This document shows positions 9,201 to 18,564 of a stretch of 64,000 nucleotides of DNA, piece after piece; the first letter of the stretch is position 1; every line of letters starts with the position of its first letter. The stretch is taken from assembly GCA_013298595.1 (NCBI GenBank), contig JAAFIG010000020.1, positions 16,926 to 80,925 on the forward strand, written 5' to 3'. The notes under the pieces are model-generated. The model had not been told where the DNA came from and made no database searches. It saw only the letters and a list, made by a program, of their open reading frames with translations. The stretch is from Deinococcales bacterium. GTDB lineage: Bacteria; Deinococcota; Deinococci; Deinococcales; JAAFIG01. The position numbers were made by a program, and so were the translations under genes.

Positions 9201-9623
9201 GCGTTGCAATGTTAACCATTCGTCAAAATCAGGGCAATCCTCGAAATCGTAACCCTCGAGTAAACGCAAATTATTTTTTGCTGCACTGGCATACTGACGA
9301 TTAAACACTTGCGTCTCGAGCAAAACCACATCCACTTCGATATCCTCTAAACGCAAAGCGGAATCACCAAGAATCAGACTGTCTTGGGTGTAATCCTTAA
9401 TTCGTTTCAAGGCTTGTCGTAAATTATTGCGAGCTGTGGCTTCGGTACTATCCGCCCAGAGTAAACCCGCCAATCTCGAGCGAGTCTGAGCACCCTCGAG
9501 TGCTAAAAAAGCCAGTAAGCCAGCTTGTTTACGCTCGAGCCGATCTTTACGAAATTGGTCGCGCTGCAAGGTTGCCCCACCAAGCAATTGCAATTGCCAG
9601 CGACTATCTACTTCACGTAACAT
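6216..9623 (-). CDS. Giant SARP-type regulator with ATPase and TPR regions
   Basis: This 1135-residue protein starts at ATG 9623, since a TAGAAT -10 lies 7 nt upstream; a TTG start 45 nt earlier is less likely. Residues about 8-90 are an OmpR-like winged helix (KQAGLLAFLALEG, LAGLLWADS). Residues 95-240 are the bacterial transcriptional activation domain (BTAD). A STAND/AAA-type ATPase follows, with Walker A GEAGIGKS near residue 285 and a HIALDDLQFMD Walker B. The C-terminal half is TPR-like helical repeats. Such proteins are signal-gated activators; the ligand is unknown. It is a close paralogue of the next gene and lies 68 bp downstream of it, so co-transcription is possible. Confidence 0.88.
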   Translation of the reverse strand: MLREVDSRWQLQLLGGATLQRDQFRKDRLERKQAGLLAFLALEGAQTRSRLAGLLWADSTEATARNNLRQALKRIKDYTQDSLILGDSALRLEDIEVDVVLLETQVFNRQYASAAKNNLRLLEGYDFEDCPDFDEWLTLQRERLWQVSLQACVLEAARLEQNQQFSEALFWALESIKRDKVAESSYRTVMRLQYLLGDRGAAIQTFGTLEQTLQNELGVRPSATTLALLEEIRSSQALVPVQQTRVELPLSVLRPQKLVGREAAWQQMENAWAAGQAILLAGEAGIGKSRLLEDFLASKASSSIFSGRPGDATVSYATSARTYQQMLEKYTVILPDWVRLELSRILPSLRADQDVLAPLSNDSDVLRFYQAKSEVCQLALAAGMKHIALDDLQFMDTASFAAFQHVFQNHWGNPTGIRTILAYRPNELGVEANEILEQTITAGLAIKIELQLLSTSETTELLSSLALAKDFSSTDLQTYTNGNPLYLLEALRHTLETGADIKDAPRIKQLIAGRLGSLSPEATRLTQIAAVMNQDFTLDRAAMILEKNPFDLSNAMQQLEQAQVMQQERFVHDLIFETVKTSIGAGLQRYLHRQIAQILEAANLGDVSAIRVAEHYLQGQEDSKAIPFLWKAAIYFTSLLKFIEAGQTYETIAAAQFRLGDAREGCTALMWAAKHYLPLQRTDSMKKLVDTFFLYANTEDMRARAFGLQAHLFAAQGDLPAAEKSAFRGLEHAIVAQDLDVQQDIETSLGSFLYYQNKIKEAAIHFEASLALGKQAYEKNQHLQPIEVRLSKEQLAVSMGNTAAINDQLGMHQKAEQFHRESLLMVQQLELREHVFSALSNLGINLYNQGKLLESQQYFLQAKDILEEFSNKLLGGTGTLATLSSVEVVLGQYQSALGHARQGLKIAEESVPQRIALLQSRVAAVLRRLGQPEQALLILEDFLPKAQEIPIFYNMYLCELAITKKSLNQPTDVIEAELMQLRQKTTSIKDISTIDLVLCSLQAPTDAKETAKNLLKTVKPFNMNSIILTANIKLAQALLSLGQAQKALKLTTATLNSPDEIRSSIPIAEILWTHYQAQTATKDTTALTTLKTVLELIQSQQKTLDLEYQTTFLSKNLTNVAILEEARNQGLTVLP

Positions 9624-9636
9624 GCTTTGAATTCTA

Positions 9637-9656
9637 TATGAAGTAATATGAAGAGT
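9637..9656 (-). promoter_or_regulatory. Ten-base direct repeat abutting the -10 of the regulator gene
   Basis: On the minus strand CTTCATA occurs twice with TTA between, immediately before the TAGAAT -10 (9636-9631). The period is 10 bp rather than the 11 bp of the other SARP-like sites, so this may be a different operator or a variant. Confidence 0.35.
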
Positions 9657-9691
9657 TTTGCAGAACAACTAATCAACTCGTTACAGACAAG

Positions 9692-12600
9692 CTAAGTAAG
9701 ATTCTTTAAATCGAGATTATTGGCTTTAGCCGCCTCGAGAATCGCTTTGTTGATTGGATTATTGGTTAAAAAACTTTCTTGATACTCGAGTGGCAATGCT
9801 TTGTGTTGGGATTTTATTAGCGTTAGTGCTTGATGCAGAGGCTTGAGAGCATTTGCAGTTTGGTTGGCACTTAACACTTGATAATGAATCAAAAGTATTT
9901 CTGCAAATGGAGTCTCTGAACTCATGCCATCTGGGATTTGTGTTGCTAAACGGCTGTACTCGAGGGCTTTGGAGTTGCGTCCTAGTGCTAATAGCGCAGC
10001 GGCAGCTTGGGCATGAGCCGCAAAATTAAAAGATTGTAATTGCTTTTCTTTTGCTTCGGTTATTGTTTTGAGTGCTTGCTCGAGAGCTTCGTGTGGTTTA
10101 TAAATTGCACAGAGTAAAAGTTGGCTTTGTAAGCGCTGGTCACGAGGCAATGCTTGGAAGTCTTGTTGCTCAAGTTTTTGCAGTGTTGTTGGTTGTAACA
10201 GCCCTTGCCAAAGCTCTAGATAGCACTGCTCAAGGAGTAAATGATGTCCGAAAGATAGTTGTTTAAGTGTAGCTGCTTGTATTTGGTTTTGTGCTTCTGT
10301 GAATTGCCCAAGGTGACGTAAGCAACCAATGACTCGAGCTAAAGCAATTGGTACGACTTTTAGACTAAACTCTTCTGCTAAGGCAAGTGCTGATTTGGCA
10401 GTGTTTAAGGCAGGTGCATACATGCCAAGAACGGTTTGGACTTTGGCAAAACTAATGCGATGATGGGCTGCCGAGGTATGCAGTTCTTTGTTATTGACAA
10501 CTAAACTATCTGCTTCAAATTGTATGTTATAGGCTTGTTGATAATTTCCTTGATCGCGCAGGTTGGTCGAGTAATTACCCAGTGCTTTGTAAAGAAATAT
10601 TTGGTGATTAATGGTTTTAAAAATGGTAATGCTGTCCAAGTGATATTGAGCAGCGATTTGGTAATTGCCAAGTTGGTCGTGACAAATAGCAATGCTCTGC
10701 ATTGAAACGGCTAAATCTTGTTGAAATGATAGCGCATCTGCCGAAGTTTTTACTTCTGGAATTAAACTTTTATTGAGCGCTAAACTCCGCTCGAGGTAAG
10801 GAACGGCTAAATCGAGTTGATGATGATGCCAGTAAGCTGTACCAACGGTATTTTCGAGTTTTGCTTGTAAACTAACAGAGTTGGTTAAATTTGCTTGGGT
10901 CAGTCCTGCTAAAGCAGCTTTGATGGCTTCTTGGTATGTACCTTGCCACACCAGAACGGTACTTTTAGCAATCAGTGCACTTGCATGTTGGATTGGTGTC
11001 AAAGCACAGTTTACTAATGCTTGCATAACTTCAACAAGTGTGTCACTGAGTCCTAATAGTGTCAGATTATCGTAGGCTTGCTCAAAGGATTGAAAAGCGG
11101 CATTGTTATCGCTGAATTCGACTTCGATTCTGGCTTTTTTGATATATAAATCGGCTGTTTCTTTCAGACGGTATTGACTGCTTGAGAACACGGCAGCTTT
11201 TTCGAGGAAACCTAGAGCTTTGTTATTCTCGCCACCATTGATGTAATGGTCGGCTATTCTCATTGCCCCTGCGTCACCTAAGTTGGCTTGTTCTAAAACA
11301 TGAGCAATTTGCCGATGCAAATGACGTTTAATACTAGGATTGATTGACGAAATGACAGCTTCAAAAATAAGGTCATGAATAAATACCTCACCCTGCATCA
11401 CTTGGGTTTGCTCGAGTTGCTCAAGGATATCTGCTAGTGCGAATGCGTCTTGCTCAAAAATTTTGCCACCACGCTCAATGGTAAAATCTTGGTTCATAAT
11501 GGCAGCAATTTGTGCTAACTGCATGGTTTTTGCGGGCAGATTCTCGAGGCGTTGCGTTATCAGTTGTTTTATTCGAGGGGCGTGTTGTAATTCGTTGCCT
11601 GTCTCGAGGCAGTAGCGAATACTCTCGAGCATATAAAGTGGGTTGCCATTGGTGTAGGTTTGAACTGCACTCGGCTCGAGATCTATATCAAGTTCTAAAC
11701 TTTCTATTAACGCTTGGGTTTGCTTGGTGTTCAGTGGCTCGAGTTCGATGAGTACAGCCAGATTTGCAGCGATGGCTTGCTCGAGTCCTGCTTGGATTTC
11801 GGGTGGTAGTGTGCCTGTGCGGTACGATACGATGTTTTGGACTCCGTTTTGGGTTCCCCAGTGTTGCTGCATGACAAATTGGGATATTTCAAAACTGGCA
11901 TTATCAATATATTGGAGGTCGTCTACGACAATGCAACGCATGCCTTTTTCGTGGGCAAGCCGAGTGTTTTCGGCAGCGGCTTGAAAGAATCGTAATTGAT
12001 CGGCGGCTGATTCGAGGGGTTTTAAGCTGTCAGTTGCTTGGCGTAAATCTGGGATGACGCGGCTTAGCTCGAGTCTGACCCAATCTGGCATTTCGGGTTT
12101 ATATTGACTAAGCAGGTTTTTGCAAGTGCGGGCAAAAAATGCGTATGGCAAGTTAAGATCGCCAGGACGACTACTAAAATCGGTATATTCACCAAATAGA
12201 CTTAAAAAATCTTGAACTAATCTGGTTTTCCCCATGCCTGGTGAGCCTGATATAAAAATGGCTTTGTTTTCTGCCCAGGCTTGGTGCATGGCAGCCCAAG
12301 CGGTTTCGCGTCCAATCAGATGCTTGGGACGCAGTACTGATAAGGGTAATTCGGGTTTTTGTGGTGCAATCTGGGGTAATTCATGACTTTCAATCTGGGA
12401 TTTTAAGTGTAGTGTTTCTTTGGATGGTGCAACCCCGAGTTCTCGAGCTAAGATTTCGCTACATAGTGTAAAAGTTTTTAGGGCGGCACTGCGTTGACCA
12501 AGTAAGTACTGTAATTTCATGATACGCCGATATGAATTTTCGGCGACATTATCGCGTTTTAAAGCATTCTCTGCCCATTCTAGCGCTTGATTTAATTCAC

Positions 12601-13090
12601 CTGCTTGCTCGAGTCGAGCCGATTCTAAGGTGGCGGCTTTGATGCCTTCTTGCCAGAAGTACTCGCGTTTTAAGGCTAACCAATCGGCAAAATCTGGACA
12701 ATCCGAGAAATCGTACCCCTCGAGTAATAAGCCTTGTGATGAAGCGGCTTGGCTGTACTCGCCCATGAAGATGTTGGTTTCGAGCAGCAGCGCATCTACG
12801 GTGGTGTTAATTAATTGCAAATTGTTTTCACCAACAATAATGGTTTTTTCGGTGAAGTTACGAATGCGTTTGAGGGTTTGTGAGAGGTTATTGCGGGCTG
12901 TGGCTTCGCTACTATCTGCCCAGAGCCAACCTGCTATTTTACTACGGGTTTGTTCGCCTTCGAGAGCAAGTAATGCCAGTAAACCAGCCTGTTTGCGCTC
13001 CAAGCCAGATCGCATTTGTTGCTGCCGACGCAGCACAGTAGTCCCTAGAATAGATAACTGCCATAAGGTTGCTTCGGCTTCTGATTGCAT
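9692..13090 (-). CDS. Giant SARP-type regulator, paralogue of its neighbour
   Basis: This 1132-residue protein has the same plan as the gene at 6216: winged helix at residues about 10-90 (ERKQAGLLALLALEG, IAGWLWADSSEATARNN), BTAD to about 235, ATPase with Walker A GSPGMGKT near residue 285 and CIVVDDLQYID as Walker B, then TPR repeats. The two proteins align over their whole length, including the C-terminal motif LPLEYQ, so they arose by tandem duplication. A ribosome-binding site (GGGGAG) precedes ATG 13090. A SARP-like repeat promoter lies 19-50 bp upstream, which suggests autoregulation or cross-regulation. Confidence 0.88.
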   Translation of the reverse strand: MQSEAEATLWQLSILGTTVLRRQQQMRSGLERKQAGLLALLALEGEQTRSKIAGWLWADSSEATARNNLSQTLKRIRNFTEKTIIVGENNLQLINTTVDALLLETNIFMGEYSQAASSQGLLLEGYDFSDCPDFADWLALKREYFWQEGIKAATLESARLEQAGELNQALEWAENALKRDNVAENSYRRIMKLQYLLGQRSAALKTFTLCSEILARELGVAPSKETLHLKSQIESHELPQIAPQKPELPLSVLRPKHLIGRETAWAAMHQAWAENKAIFISGSPGMGKTRLVQDFLSLFGEYTDFSSRPGDLNLPYAFFARTCKNLLSQYKPEMPDWVRLELSRVIPDLRQATDSLKPLESAADQLRFFQAAAENTRLAHEKGMRCIVVDDLQYIDNASFEISQFVMQQHWGTQNGVQNIVSYRTGTLPPEIQAGLEQAIAANLAVLIELEPLNTKQTQALIESLELDIDLEPSAVQTYTNGNPLYMLESIRYCLETGNELQHAPRIKQLITQRLENLPAKTMQLAQIAAIMNQDFTIERGGKIFEQDAFALADILEQLEQTQVMQGEVFIHDLIFEAVISSINPSIKRHLHRQIAHVLEQANLGDAGAMRIADHYINGGENNKALGFLEKAAVFSSSQYRLKETADLYIKKARIEVEFSDNNAAFQSFEQAYDNLTLLGLSDTLVEVMQALVNCALTPIQHASALIAKSTVLVWQGTYQEAIKAALAGLTQANLTNSVSLQAKLENTVGTAYWHHHQLDLAVPYLERSLALNKSLIPEVKTSADALSFQQDLAVSMQSIAICHDQLGNYQIAAQYHLDSITIFKTINHQIFLYKALGNYSTNLRDQGNYQQAYNIQFEADSLVVNNKELHTSAAHHRISFAKVQTVLGMYAPALNTAKSALALAEEFSLKVVPIALARVIGCLRHLGQFTEAQNQIQAATLKQLSFGHHLLLEQCYLELWQGLLQPTTLQKLEQQDFQALPRDQRLQSQLLLCAIYKPHEALEQALKTITEAKEKQLQSFNFAAHAQAAAALLALGRNSKALEYSRLATQIPDGMSSETPFAEILLIHYQVLSANQTANALKPLHQALTLIKSQHKALPLEYQESFLTNNPINKAILEAAKANNLDLKNLT

Positions 13091-13108
13091 TTTCTCCCCT
13101 CGAGATAG

Positions 13109-13140
13109 ATTATTCTATACGATGAGTGCTATTTGAGTGT
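13109..13140 (-). promoter_or_regulatory. SARP-like direct-repeat promoter of a SARP gene
   Basis: On the minus strand ACACTCA (13140-13134), AATA, GCACTCA (13129-13123), eight bases, AATAAT (13114-13109), a 5-of-6 match to the -10 consensus. It precedes the regulator starting at 13090, and the layout is the same 32 bp as at the lipoprotein promoters. Confidence 0.65.
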
Positions 13141-13307
13141 GAATCTGGTTGTAAGAACAAACGTTTGCATCTTGTCAGTCTCGAGTATCTGGGGTTCAAT
13201 CAATCAAGAATTCACCTCGAGCCTTGCCACTGAGTAAGGAACACCGCAATACAACACCCGCTCGAGGTGTAAACTAGCTTATTTGTTCCACCCCCGAAGG
13301 AGTTGTT

Positions 13308-14474
13308 GTGACACAAACCATGCAAGATGTGCAAATTAGTACTAAACCCGCTGTGATGGAAGGCTTAAAAGGCGTGGTTTTCACCGAATCGAAACTATCT
13401 TTTATTGATGGCGAAAAAGGCATCCTTAAATATGTTGGTATTCCGATTCAAGAACTCGCCGAGAACAGCACTTACGAAGAAACCGCTTTTTTACTGTTCA
13501 ATGCACGTTTACCCAGCAAATCTGAACTCGAGGCTTTTGATGCCGAGTTGCGCTCAAGACGGGTTATTCCCGCTGGTTTAATCGAACAAATGCGTTTATA
13601 CCCAAAGGATTTGCATCCAATGCACGCTTTACGAACAGCCATCTCGAGTCTGGCGATGTTTGATCAGACAGCTGATGACACCTCAGAAGCGGGTAAACTC
13701 GAGAAAGCTCTGAATTTAACAGCCCAAACAGCTACTATTATTGCGGCTTTGTTTCGTTTACAACAAGGTCTCGAGCCTGTGGCAGCTAAAACCACCTTGA
13801 ATCATGCGGCTAATTTCTTGTATATGTTGCATGATGCCGAACCCAGTGCCGAACAAGCCCGTTTATTCGATATTGCTTTAATTTTACATGCCGACCATGG
13901 CATGAATGCCAGTACTTTCACGGGTATTGCCACTGCCAGCACTTTATCGGACATGTACTCGAGTATCACCAGTGCGATTGGAAGCCTTAAAGGTCCTTTG
14001 CATGGTGGTGCCAACGAAGCTGTGATGGATATGTTAGCGCAAATTGGTTCACCCGAAAATGCTGAAAGCTTTATCAATGCTAAACTCGAGAAAAAAGAGA
14101 AAATCATGGGCGTAGGACATGCGGTTTATAAATTCTTTGATCCTCGCTCTCGGGTTTTAAAAGAATATGCCGAAGTTGTTGCCAATAAACATGGTAAAAG
14201 CCTAGCTTACAGCACCCTCGAGAAAGTTGAAGAAATTGTGGTAGCACGCCTTGGTAGTCGAGGTATTTATCCTAATGTGGATTTTTATAGTGGTGTGGTT
14301 TACTCCGATCTTGGTTTACCAAAATCGTATTTCACACCGATTTTTGCCCTTTCAAGAATCGCAGGTTGGACTGCCAGCATTATCGAATACACCAAGAAAA
14401 ACAGTATTTTGCGTCCAACTGCTAATTACACTGGACCTTCAGATGCACACTGGATTCCGCTCGAGCAACGATAA
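13308..14474 (+). CDS. gltA: Citrate synthase
   Basis: This 388-residue protein joins acetyl-CoA and oxaloacetate to citrate at the entry of the TCA cycle, in the cytoplasm. Family residues are visible: GPLHGGANE with the active-site His near residue 232, GVGHAVYKFFDP with a second His near 271 and the catalytic Asp near 278, and the ADHGMNASTF substrate loop near 195-205. Length is normal for the short bacterial type. The GTG start at 13308 follows GAAGGAG. CTCGAG sits in many codons. It stands alone, followed by a hairpin, then pgi on the same strand. Confidence 0.95.
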   Translation: MTQTMQDVQISTKPAVMEGLKGVVFTESKLSFIDGEKGILKYVGIPIQELAENSTYEETAFLLFNARLPSKSELEAFDAELRSRRVIPAGLIEQMRLYPKDLHPMHALRTAISSLAMFDQTADDTSEAGKLEKALNLTAQTATIIAALFRLQQGLEPVAAKTTLNHAANFLYMLHDAEPSAEQARLFDIALILHADHGMNASTFTGIATASTLSDMYSSITSAIGSLKGPLHGGANEAVMDMLAQIGSPENAESFINAKLEKKEKIMGVGHAVYKFFDPRSRVLKEYAEVVANKHGKSLAYSTLEKVEEIVVARLGSRGIYPNVDFYSGVVYSDLGLPKSYFTPIFALSRIAGWTASIIEYTKKNSILRPTANYTGPSDAHWIPLEQR

Positions 14475-14494
14475 CCTAATCAGAGAACTATATG

Positions 14495-14519
14495 GGCGAG
14501 GCTTGCCTCGCCTGTTTTT
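14495..14519 (+). terminator. Palindromic hairpin terminator after gltA
   Basis: GGCGAGGC and GCCTCGCC flank two bases (14495-14512) and a T-run follows, so it is a good intrinsic terminator. The same palindrome recurs at 63147 and, in a degenerate form, at 41341, so it may derive from a dispersed repeat. Confidence 0.7.
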
Positions 14520-14530
14520 GAGAGGACACC

Positions 14531-16153
14531 ATGTCTACATTGACCACTTCCCCCGCTTGGCAAGCTCTCGAGCAGCACTACACAGAAATTCAAGAAACGC
14601 ATTTGCGTCAGTTATTTGCTTCCGATCCGACTCGAGGCACACGTTTTTCACTCGAAGCAGCCGAGCTATACTTGGATTACTCAAAAAATCGTGTCACCGA
14701 TACAACCATAGCTTTGTTACTCGAGTTAGCCAAGGCAGCTGGATTAGAAAATAAAATCAAAGCGATGTTTAATGGTGAGAAAATCAATACCACCGAGCAG
14801 CGAGCTGTTTTACACACGGCTTTACGTGCCGCTCGAGATGCTGATGTGCGGGTGGATGGCGTTAATGTTATCCCAGAAGTCTATGCCGTACTGGACAAAA
14901 TGGCAGAATTTGCCGAGAAAATCCGTACTGGGCAATGGCTGGGGCATACAGGTAAACGCATTAAAAACATTGTGAATATCGGTATTGGTGGCTCGGATTT
15001 AGGTCCAGTCATGGCATATAAAGCCCTTGGGTTTTACTCGCAACGCAATTTGGTCTTTCGCTTTGTTTCTAATGTAGACAGCACTGATTTTATCGAAGCT
15101 ACAAAGGATCTGCACCCCGAAGAAACCTTATTTATTATTTGTTCTAAAACCTTTACCACCCAAGAAACCATGCAAAATGCAGTTTCTGCCAGAGCATGGA
15201 GTTTAGCGGTCTTGCGCGACGAAACAGCGGTTTCAAAACATTTTGTGGCAGTCAGTACCAATGCAACCGAAGTCGCAAAATTTGGTATTGATACCAGCAG
15301 TATGTTTGGCTTCTGGGACTGGGTTGGTGGGCGTTACTCCATGACATCCGCTGTTGGTTTATCGTTAATGATAGCCATTGGACAAGCCAGCTATCATAAT
15401 TTGCTCGAGGGTTTCCGTGCCATGGATACCCATTTTAGAACTGCGCCTTTTGAACAAAATATGCCAGTCATTCTTGGTTTACTGGGTATTTGGTATAACA
15501 ATTTTTTTGGCGCTGCCAGCCATGCTGTGTTGCCTTACGATCATTATTTAACGTATTTTAGTGCGTATTTACAACAACTCGATATGGAAAGTAATGGCAA
15601 AACCACAACACTTGTTGGCTCGAGGACAGATTATGAAACTGGGCAGATTATTTGGGGGCAGCCTGGTACTAATGGGCAACACGCTTTTTACCAACTCATT
15701 CACCAAGGTTCTAAATTGATTCCTTGCGATTTTATTGCCTTTAGTAAAAGCCTTAATCCACTGGGGCAGCACCACGATCTACTGTTAGCAAATGTTTTTG
15801 CCCAAAGCCAAGCTTTGGCATTTGGTAAAACCCCCGAAGAAGTGATTCGAGATGGTGTTAAACCCGAACTTGTCGCCCATAAAGTCTTTGCTGGTAACAA
15901 ACCAAGTAATACGATTATGGCAGCCGAATTAACGCCCTTTACCCTAGGTGCTTTGGTGGCATTATATGAACACAAAGTTTTTGTTCAAGGTGTTATCTGG
16001 GATGTCAATAGTTTTGACCAATGGGGTGTAGAACTTGGTAAGGTATTAGCACAAAATATTGCACAGCAATTAATCAATCATCAAACACCGCCACTCGAGC
16101 AAGATAGCAGCACCAACGCGTTGCTCGCACGGCACTGGCAACGTCAGAAATAA
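14531..16153 (+). CDS. pgi: Glucose-6-phosphate isomerase
   Basis: This 540-residue enzyme interconverts glucose-6-phosphate and fructose-6-phosphate. Both family signatures are present: [15 protein letters not shown] near residues 197-212 (sugar-phosphate binding) and [10 protein letters not shown] near residue 495. The length matches the large E. coli-like type rather than the short bacillus type. The start ATG at 14531 has GAGAGGA upstream. The gene converges on the third regulator gene with a 29-bp gap. Confidence 0.95.
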   Translation: MSTLTTSPAWQALEQHYTEIQETHLRQLFASDPTRGTRFSLEAAELYLDYSKNRVTDTTIALLLELAKAAGLENKIKAMFNGEKINTTEQRAVLHTALRAARDADVRVDGVNVIPEVYAVLDKMAEFAEKIRTGQWLGHTGKRIKNIVNIGIGGSDLGPVMAYKALGFYSQRNLVFRFVSNVDSTDFIEATKDLHPEETLFIICSKTFTTQETMQNAVSARAWSLAVLRDETAVSKHFVAVSTNATEVAKFGIDTSSMFGFWDWVGGRYSMTSAVGLSLMIAIGQASYHNLLEGFRAMDTHFRTAPFEQNMPVILGLLGIWYNNFFGAASHAVLPYDHYLTYFSAYLQQLDMESNGKTTTLVGSRTDYETGQIIWGQPGTNGQHAFYQLIHQGSKLIPCDFIAFSKSLNPLGQHHDLLLANVFAQSQALAFGKTPEEVIRDGVKPELVAHKVFAGNKPSNTIMAAELTPFTLGALVALYEHKVFVQGVIWDVNSFDQWGVELGKVLAQNIAQQLINHQTPPLEQDSSTNALLARHWQRQK

Positions 16154-16182
16154 ACAGCATAAACTGCGCGAAGCCGTTTAAC

Positions 16183-18375
16183 TCAAGCTCGAGTTATTGA
16201 ATATTGTTGTTTTAGGCGGCTTTGAAACCCCTGTTGCAATTCTGGGTATGTTTCAAGACTTTGGGTTAAATGCTCGAGCACTTGGTTGTACGGTTCTGCT
16301 AAGGCAATTCGTAGGGCAAGTTCTTCGAGACCTGTGACAGTAGGAAGCACTTTTTGCCCAGCAGCAAGATTTTCTTGAGTTGGCTCGAGCCGAATTTTTA
16401 AGGCTAAAATTCTTGTTGCAAATTGCTGATTGCCAGATAATTCCTCGAGAATTTCGCTTGGAATAGGTTGTTGCAATTGCTCAAGAGCGATGGCTTTGGA
16501 GTACAAACTGGCTAAGCGAATTTCTTGGTTTGTATGATCTACAAGTAATTCCAAAATGTCTAATGATTGTTTGTAGTTGCCTTCGGCAAGCAGTAAATCT
16601 GCTTTTTGTAAATTATAATGACTTTGTAATTCTTGTAAACCTGTTGATTCCATGAGTTGTTTAGCTTCTGCTAAATGATTCCAAGCTGCCACAAAATCAC
16701 CAACCTGAGCCACATATTCAACTTGGGCTAGTAAACGTGCAACAAGCCCTCGAGTATCTTTGATTTTGCGGGCACATTCAATACCAGCTAAACCTGTTTC
16801 AATAGCAACCCCTAAGTTGCCACGTTGATAATGGGATATCGCCAGATTATTCAAAATTGAACCCTCAAGCACTGGGTTTCCAGTCACTCGAGCCACTTCG
16901 ATGGCTTCCTCGAGGGTTGCAGTCAAAGCTGTGTTATCACCAAGATTGGCATAGACTTTAGAAATATTGACCAACACCATCGCCAGATTAATAGCGTTGT
17001 TGCTCGATTCGCATTCGCGTTTTGCCATCTCAAGCCACTCGAGTGCTTTCAGGTTCTCGCCGTCCATCATGGCAAAAATTCCTGCCATACTGAGGATTCC
17101 TGGGCGGTAAAATCGCTCGTCGGTATCTTGCAGCAGTGTTAAAGCAGTTTGATGTAAGGCTCGAGCTTCGCTGATATTGCCACGCTGCATTTCGAGTTGA
17201 GCTAAACCATAATGAGCATGGACACGTTCATTAATTTTTTGGATGGGTAGCAAATCCACGGCTTGACGAAAAGCGATGTTCGCTTCGGCTAATTTACCAA
17301 GCCGCATGTTGCAAGCTCCGGAGACATACTGAGCTAAGCTCGAGGCTTCCTTAGACAGCAATGGATTGCGTAAGGCAGCTGTGGCGGTTTCTAAAGCTGC
17401 TGCAAAATTTTGTGTTTGGGTTAACCATTGGGCTTTTGTGACCAATGCTTCGCCCTCGAGTCGGGAGTCTCCTCGACTGCATTGCTCTAATGCCAAAAGT
17501 TCTTTTTCGATTTCATCTACTTTAGACATCCGATATAACAATTCGATACGTTTTTTGTGCAAACCAGCTTTTTCACTCGGAATTTTTTGTAATTGTAATG
17601 CATTACCAAAATGCTCAAAAGACGCTGCGTAATCATGTAATTGCTCGGCTTCGGCAGCCGCTGCTAAGCGAAAAGTAATCGCTTCTTTGCCACGCCCTAA
17701 CCGCTCGAGCAACTTAGCGCTTCCTTCAGCATTGGCACTATCAGAAACCAAAAGTTGGGCAGTCTCGAGTTTAGGGGTTAAACCAATCTCGGCTAAACGC
17801 TGCTTAAACAAATCAAAAACCCGTTCGGCTTCGTCACGTTGTCCTTGGTTTAACAAACAACGCAATAAAGCTTGCGAATCAAAGTCAGATAAAGGCTCGA
17901 GCAACATAATTTCTTGATAAACAACTATCGCAGCGCTGACATCGGTTAACTCGAGTCTTGCTGCATGGTTTCGCATTTGCTCGAGCCGTTTTTTACTCAA
18001 ATCAAGTCGTTGCTGCTCGAGCCACGTTTCAAACTCGGGTGCGTCTGATAATTGCAGACCCTGTAAAAATTCACCAGCTTCGGAGAACACCTCGAGATCG
18101 GTTTGAAAAGCAAGCAATTGCACTGTGGTATTGGTAATCTCGAGAAAGTCTTTGATTTCCGTTTCGCGCAGCCGATGCAATTCGCGGCGCAAATTCCCAC
18201 TGGCATTACTGACACCACCCCAAAGCAATTCTGCTAGTGTTTGGCGTTGCACAACGCCCTCGAGCGCAAGGTACGCCAGTAAAGCTAAACTTTTTTTTGT
18301 CAATTTCACTTCACGTTTTTTTAGTAAAACCTGAGGAGTCCCCAACAGTTTTAACTCGAGTTTTTGCAGCTTCAT
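16183..18375 (-). CDS. SARP-type regulator without ATPase, with TPR repeats
   Basis: This 730-residue protein has a winged-helix region at residues about 5-85 (LELKLLGTPQVLL, SLALLAYLALEGVVQRQTLA), a BTAD to about 215, then only helical TPR-like repeats. Unlike the three other regulators it has no Walker A or B motif, so activation by ATP-driven oligomerisation is unlikely. Residues 460-580 have clear TPRs (LANLGDNTALTATLEEAIEVA, then GNPVLEGSILNNLAISHYQRG). It is divergent from a lipoprotein and papain-like protease pair, which may be its targets. A SARP-like repeat lies upstream on its own strand. Confidence 0.85.
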   Translation of the reverse strand: MKLQKLELKLLGTPQVLLKKREVKLTKKSLALLAYLALEGVVQRQTLAELLWGGVSNASGNLRRELHRLRETEIKDFLEITNTTVQLLAFQTDLEVFSEAGEFLQGLQLSDAPEFETWLEQQRLDLSKKRLEQMRNHAARLELTDVSAAIVVYQEIMLLEPLSDFDSQALLRCLLNQGQRDEAERVFDLFKQRLAEIGLTPKLETAQLLVSDSANAEGSAKLLERLGRGKEAITFRLAAAAEAEQLHDYAASFEHFGNALQLQKIPSEKAGLHKKRIELLYRMSKVDEIEKELLALEQCSRGDSRLEGEALVTKAQWLTQTQNFAAALETATAALRNPLLSKEASSLAQYVSGACNMRLGKLAEANIAFRQAVDLLPIQKINERVHAHYGLAQLEMQRGNISEARALHQTALTLLQDTDERFYRPGILSMAGIFAMMDGENLKALEWLEMAKRECESSNNAINLAMVLVNISKVYANLGDNTALTATLEEAIEVARVTGNPVLEGSILNNLAISHYQRGNLGVAIETGLAGIECARKIKDTRGLVARLLAQVEYVAQVGDFVAAWNHLAEAKQLMESTGLQELQSHYNLQKADLLLAEGNYKQSLDILELLVDHTNQEIRLASLYSKAIALEQLQQPIPSEILEELSGNQQFATRILALKIRLEPTQENLAAGQKVLPTVTGLEELALRIALAEPYNQVLEHLTQSLETYPELQQGFQSRLKQQYSITRA

Positions 18376-18468
18376 GCTGTATTTTACCCATTTGCAATAT
18401 TTGAAATCGAAACGAGCGTTACCAAGTTCAGGAATGGAATACGAAACACTATGTTTTTCCTTTCTAGG

Positions 18469-18500
18469 AAGCTATTTTTTTGGTAACGCAAAAGTAACGC
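18469..18500 (-). promoter_or_regulatory. SARP-like direct repeat upstream of the third regulator
   Basis: On the minus strand GCGTTAC (18500-18494), TTTT, GCGTTAC (18489-18483), eight bases, TAGCTT (18474-18469, a weak -10). A third, inverted copy of the heptamer lies at 18416-18422. The site also faces the lipoprotein gene at 18724 but lacks a good -10 in that direction. Confidence 0.55.
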
Positions 18501-18510
18501 CCCTACTGTC

Positions 18511-18564
18511 AAACTAATAGCATCAAACAAGCAAAGAGGCTTGCTGGTTTGATGCTATTAGTTT
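18511..18564. repeat. 18-bp perfect inverted repeat (long hairpin)
   Basis: 18511-18528 and 18547-18564 are perfect reverse complements around an 18-base centre that can pair further (CAAGC with GCTTG). No T-run follows on either strand, so it is not a standard terminator. It sits 11 bp from the GCGTTAC repeats in the 348-bp gap between divergent genes. It could be an operator, an RNA leader structure or a tiny mobile remnant. Confidence 0.6.

Noticed and set aside
13308-16153. gltA-pgi operon
   Set aside because: Same strand and close, but a terminator-like hairpin with a T-run lies between them.
18511-18564. Intrinsic terminator
   Set aside because: The stem is strong but no T-run follows on either strand.
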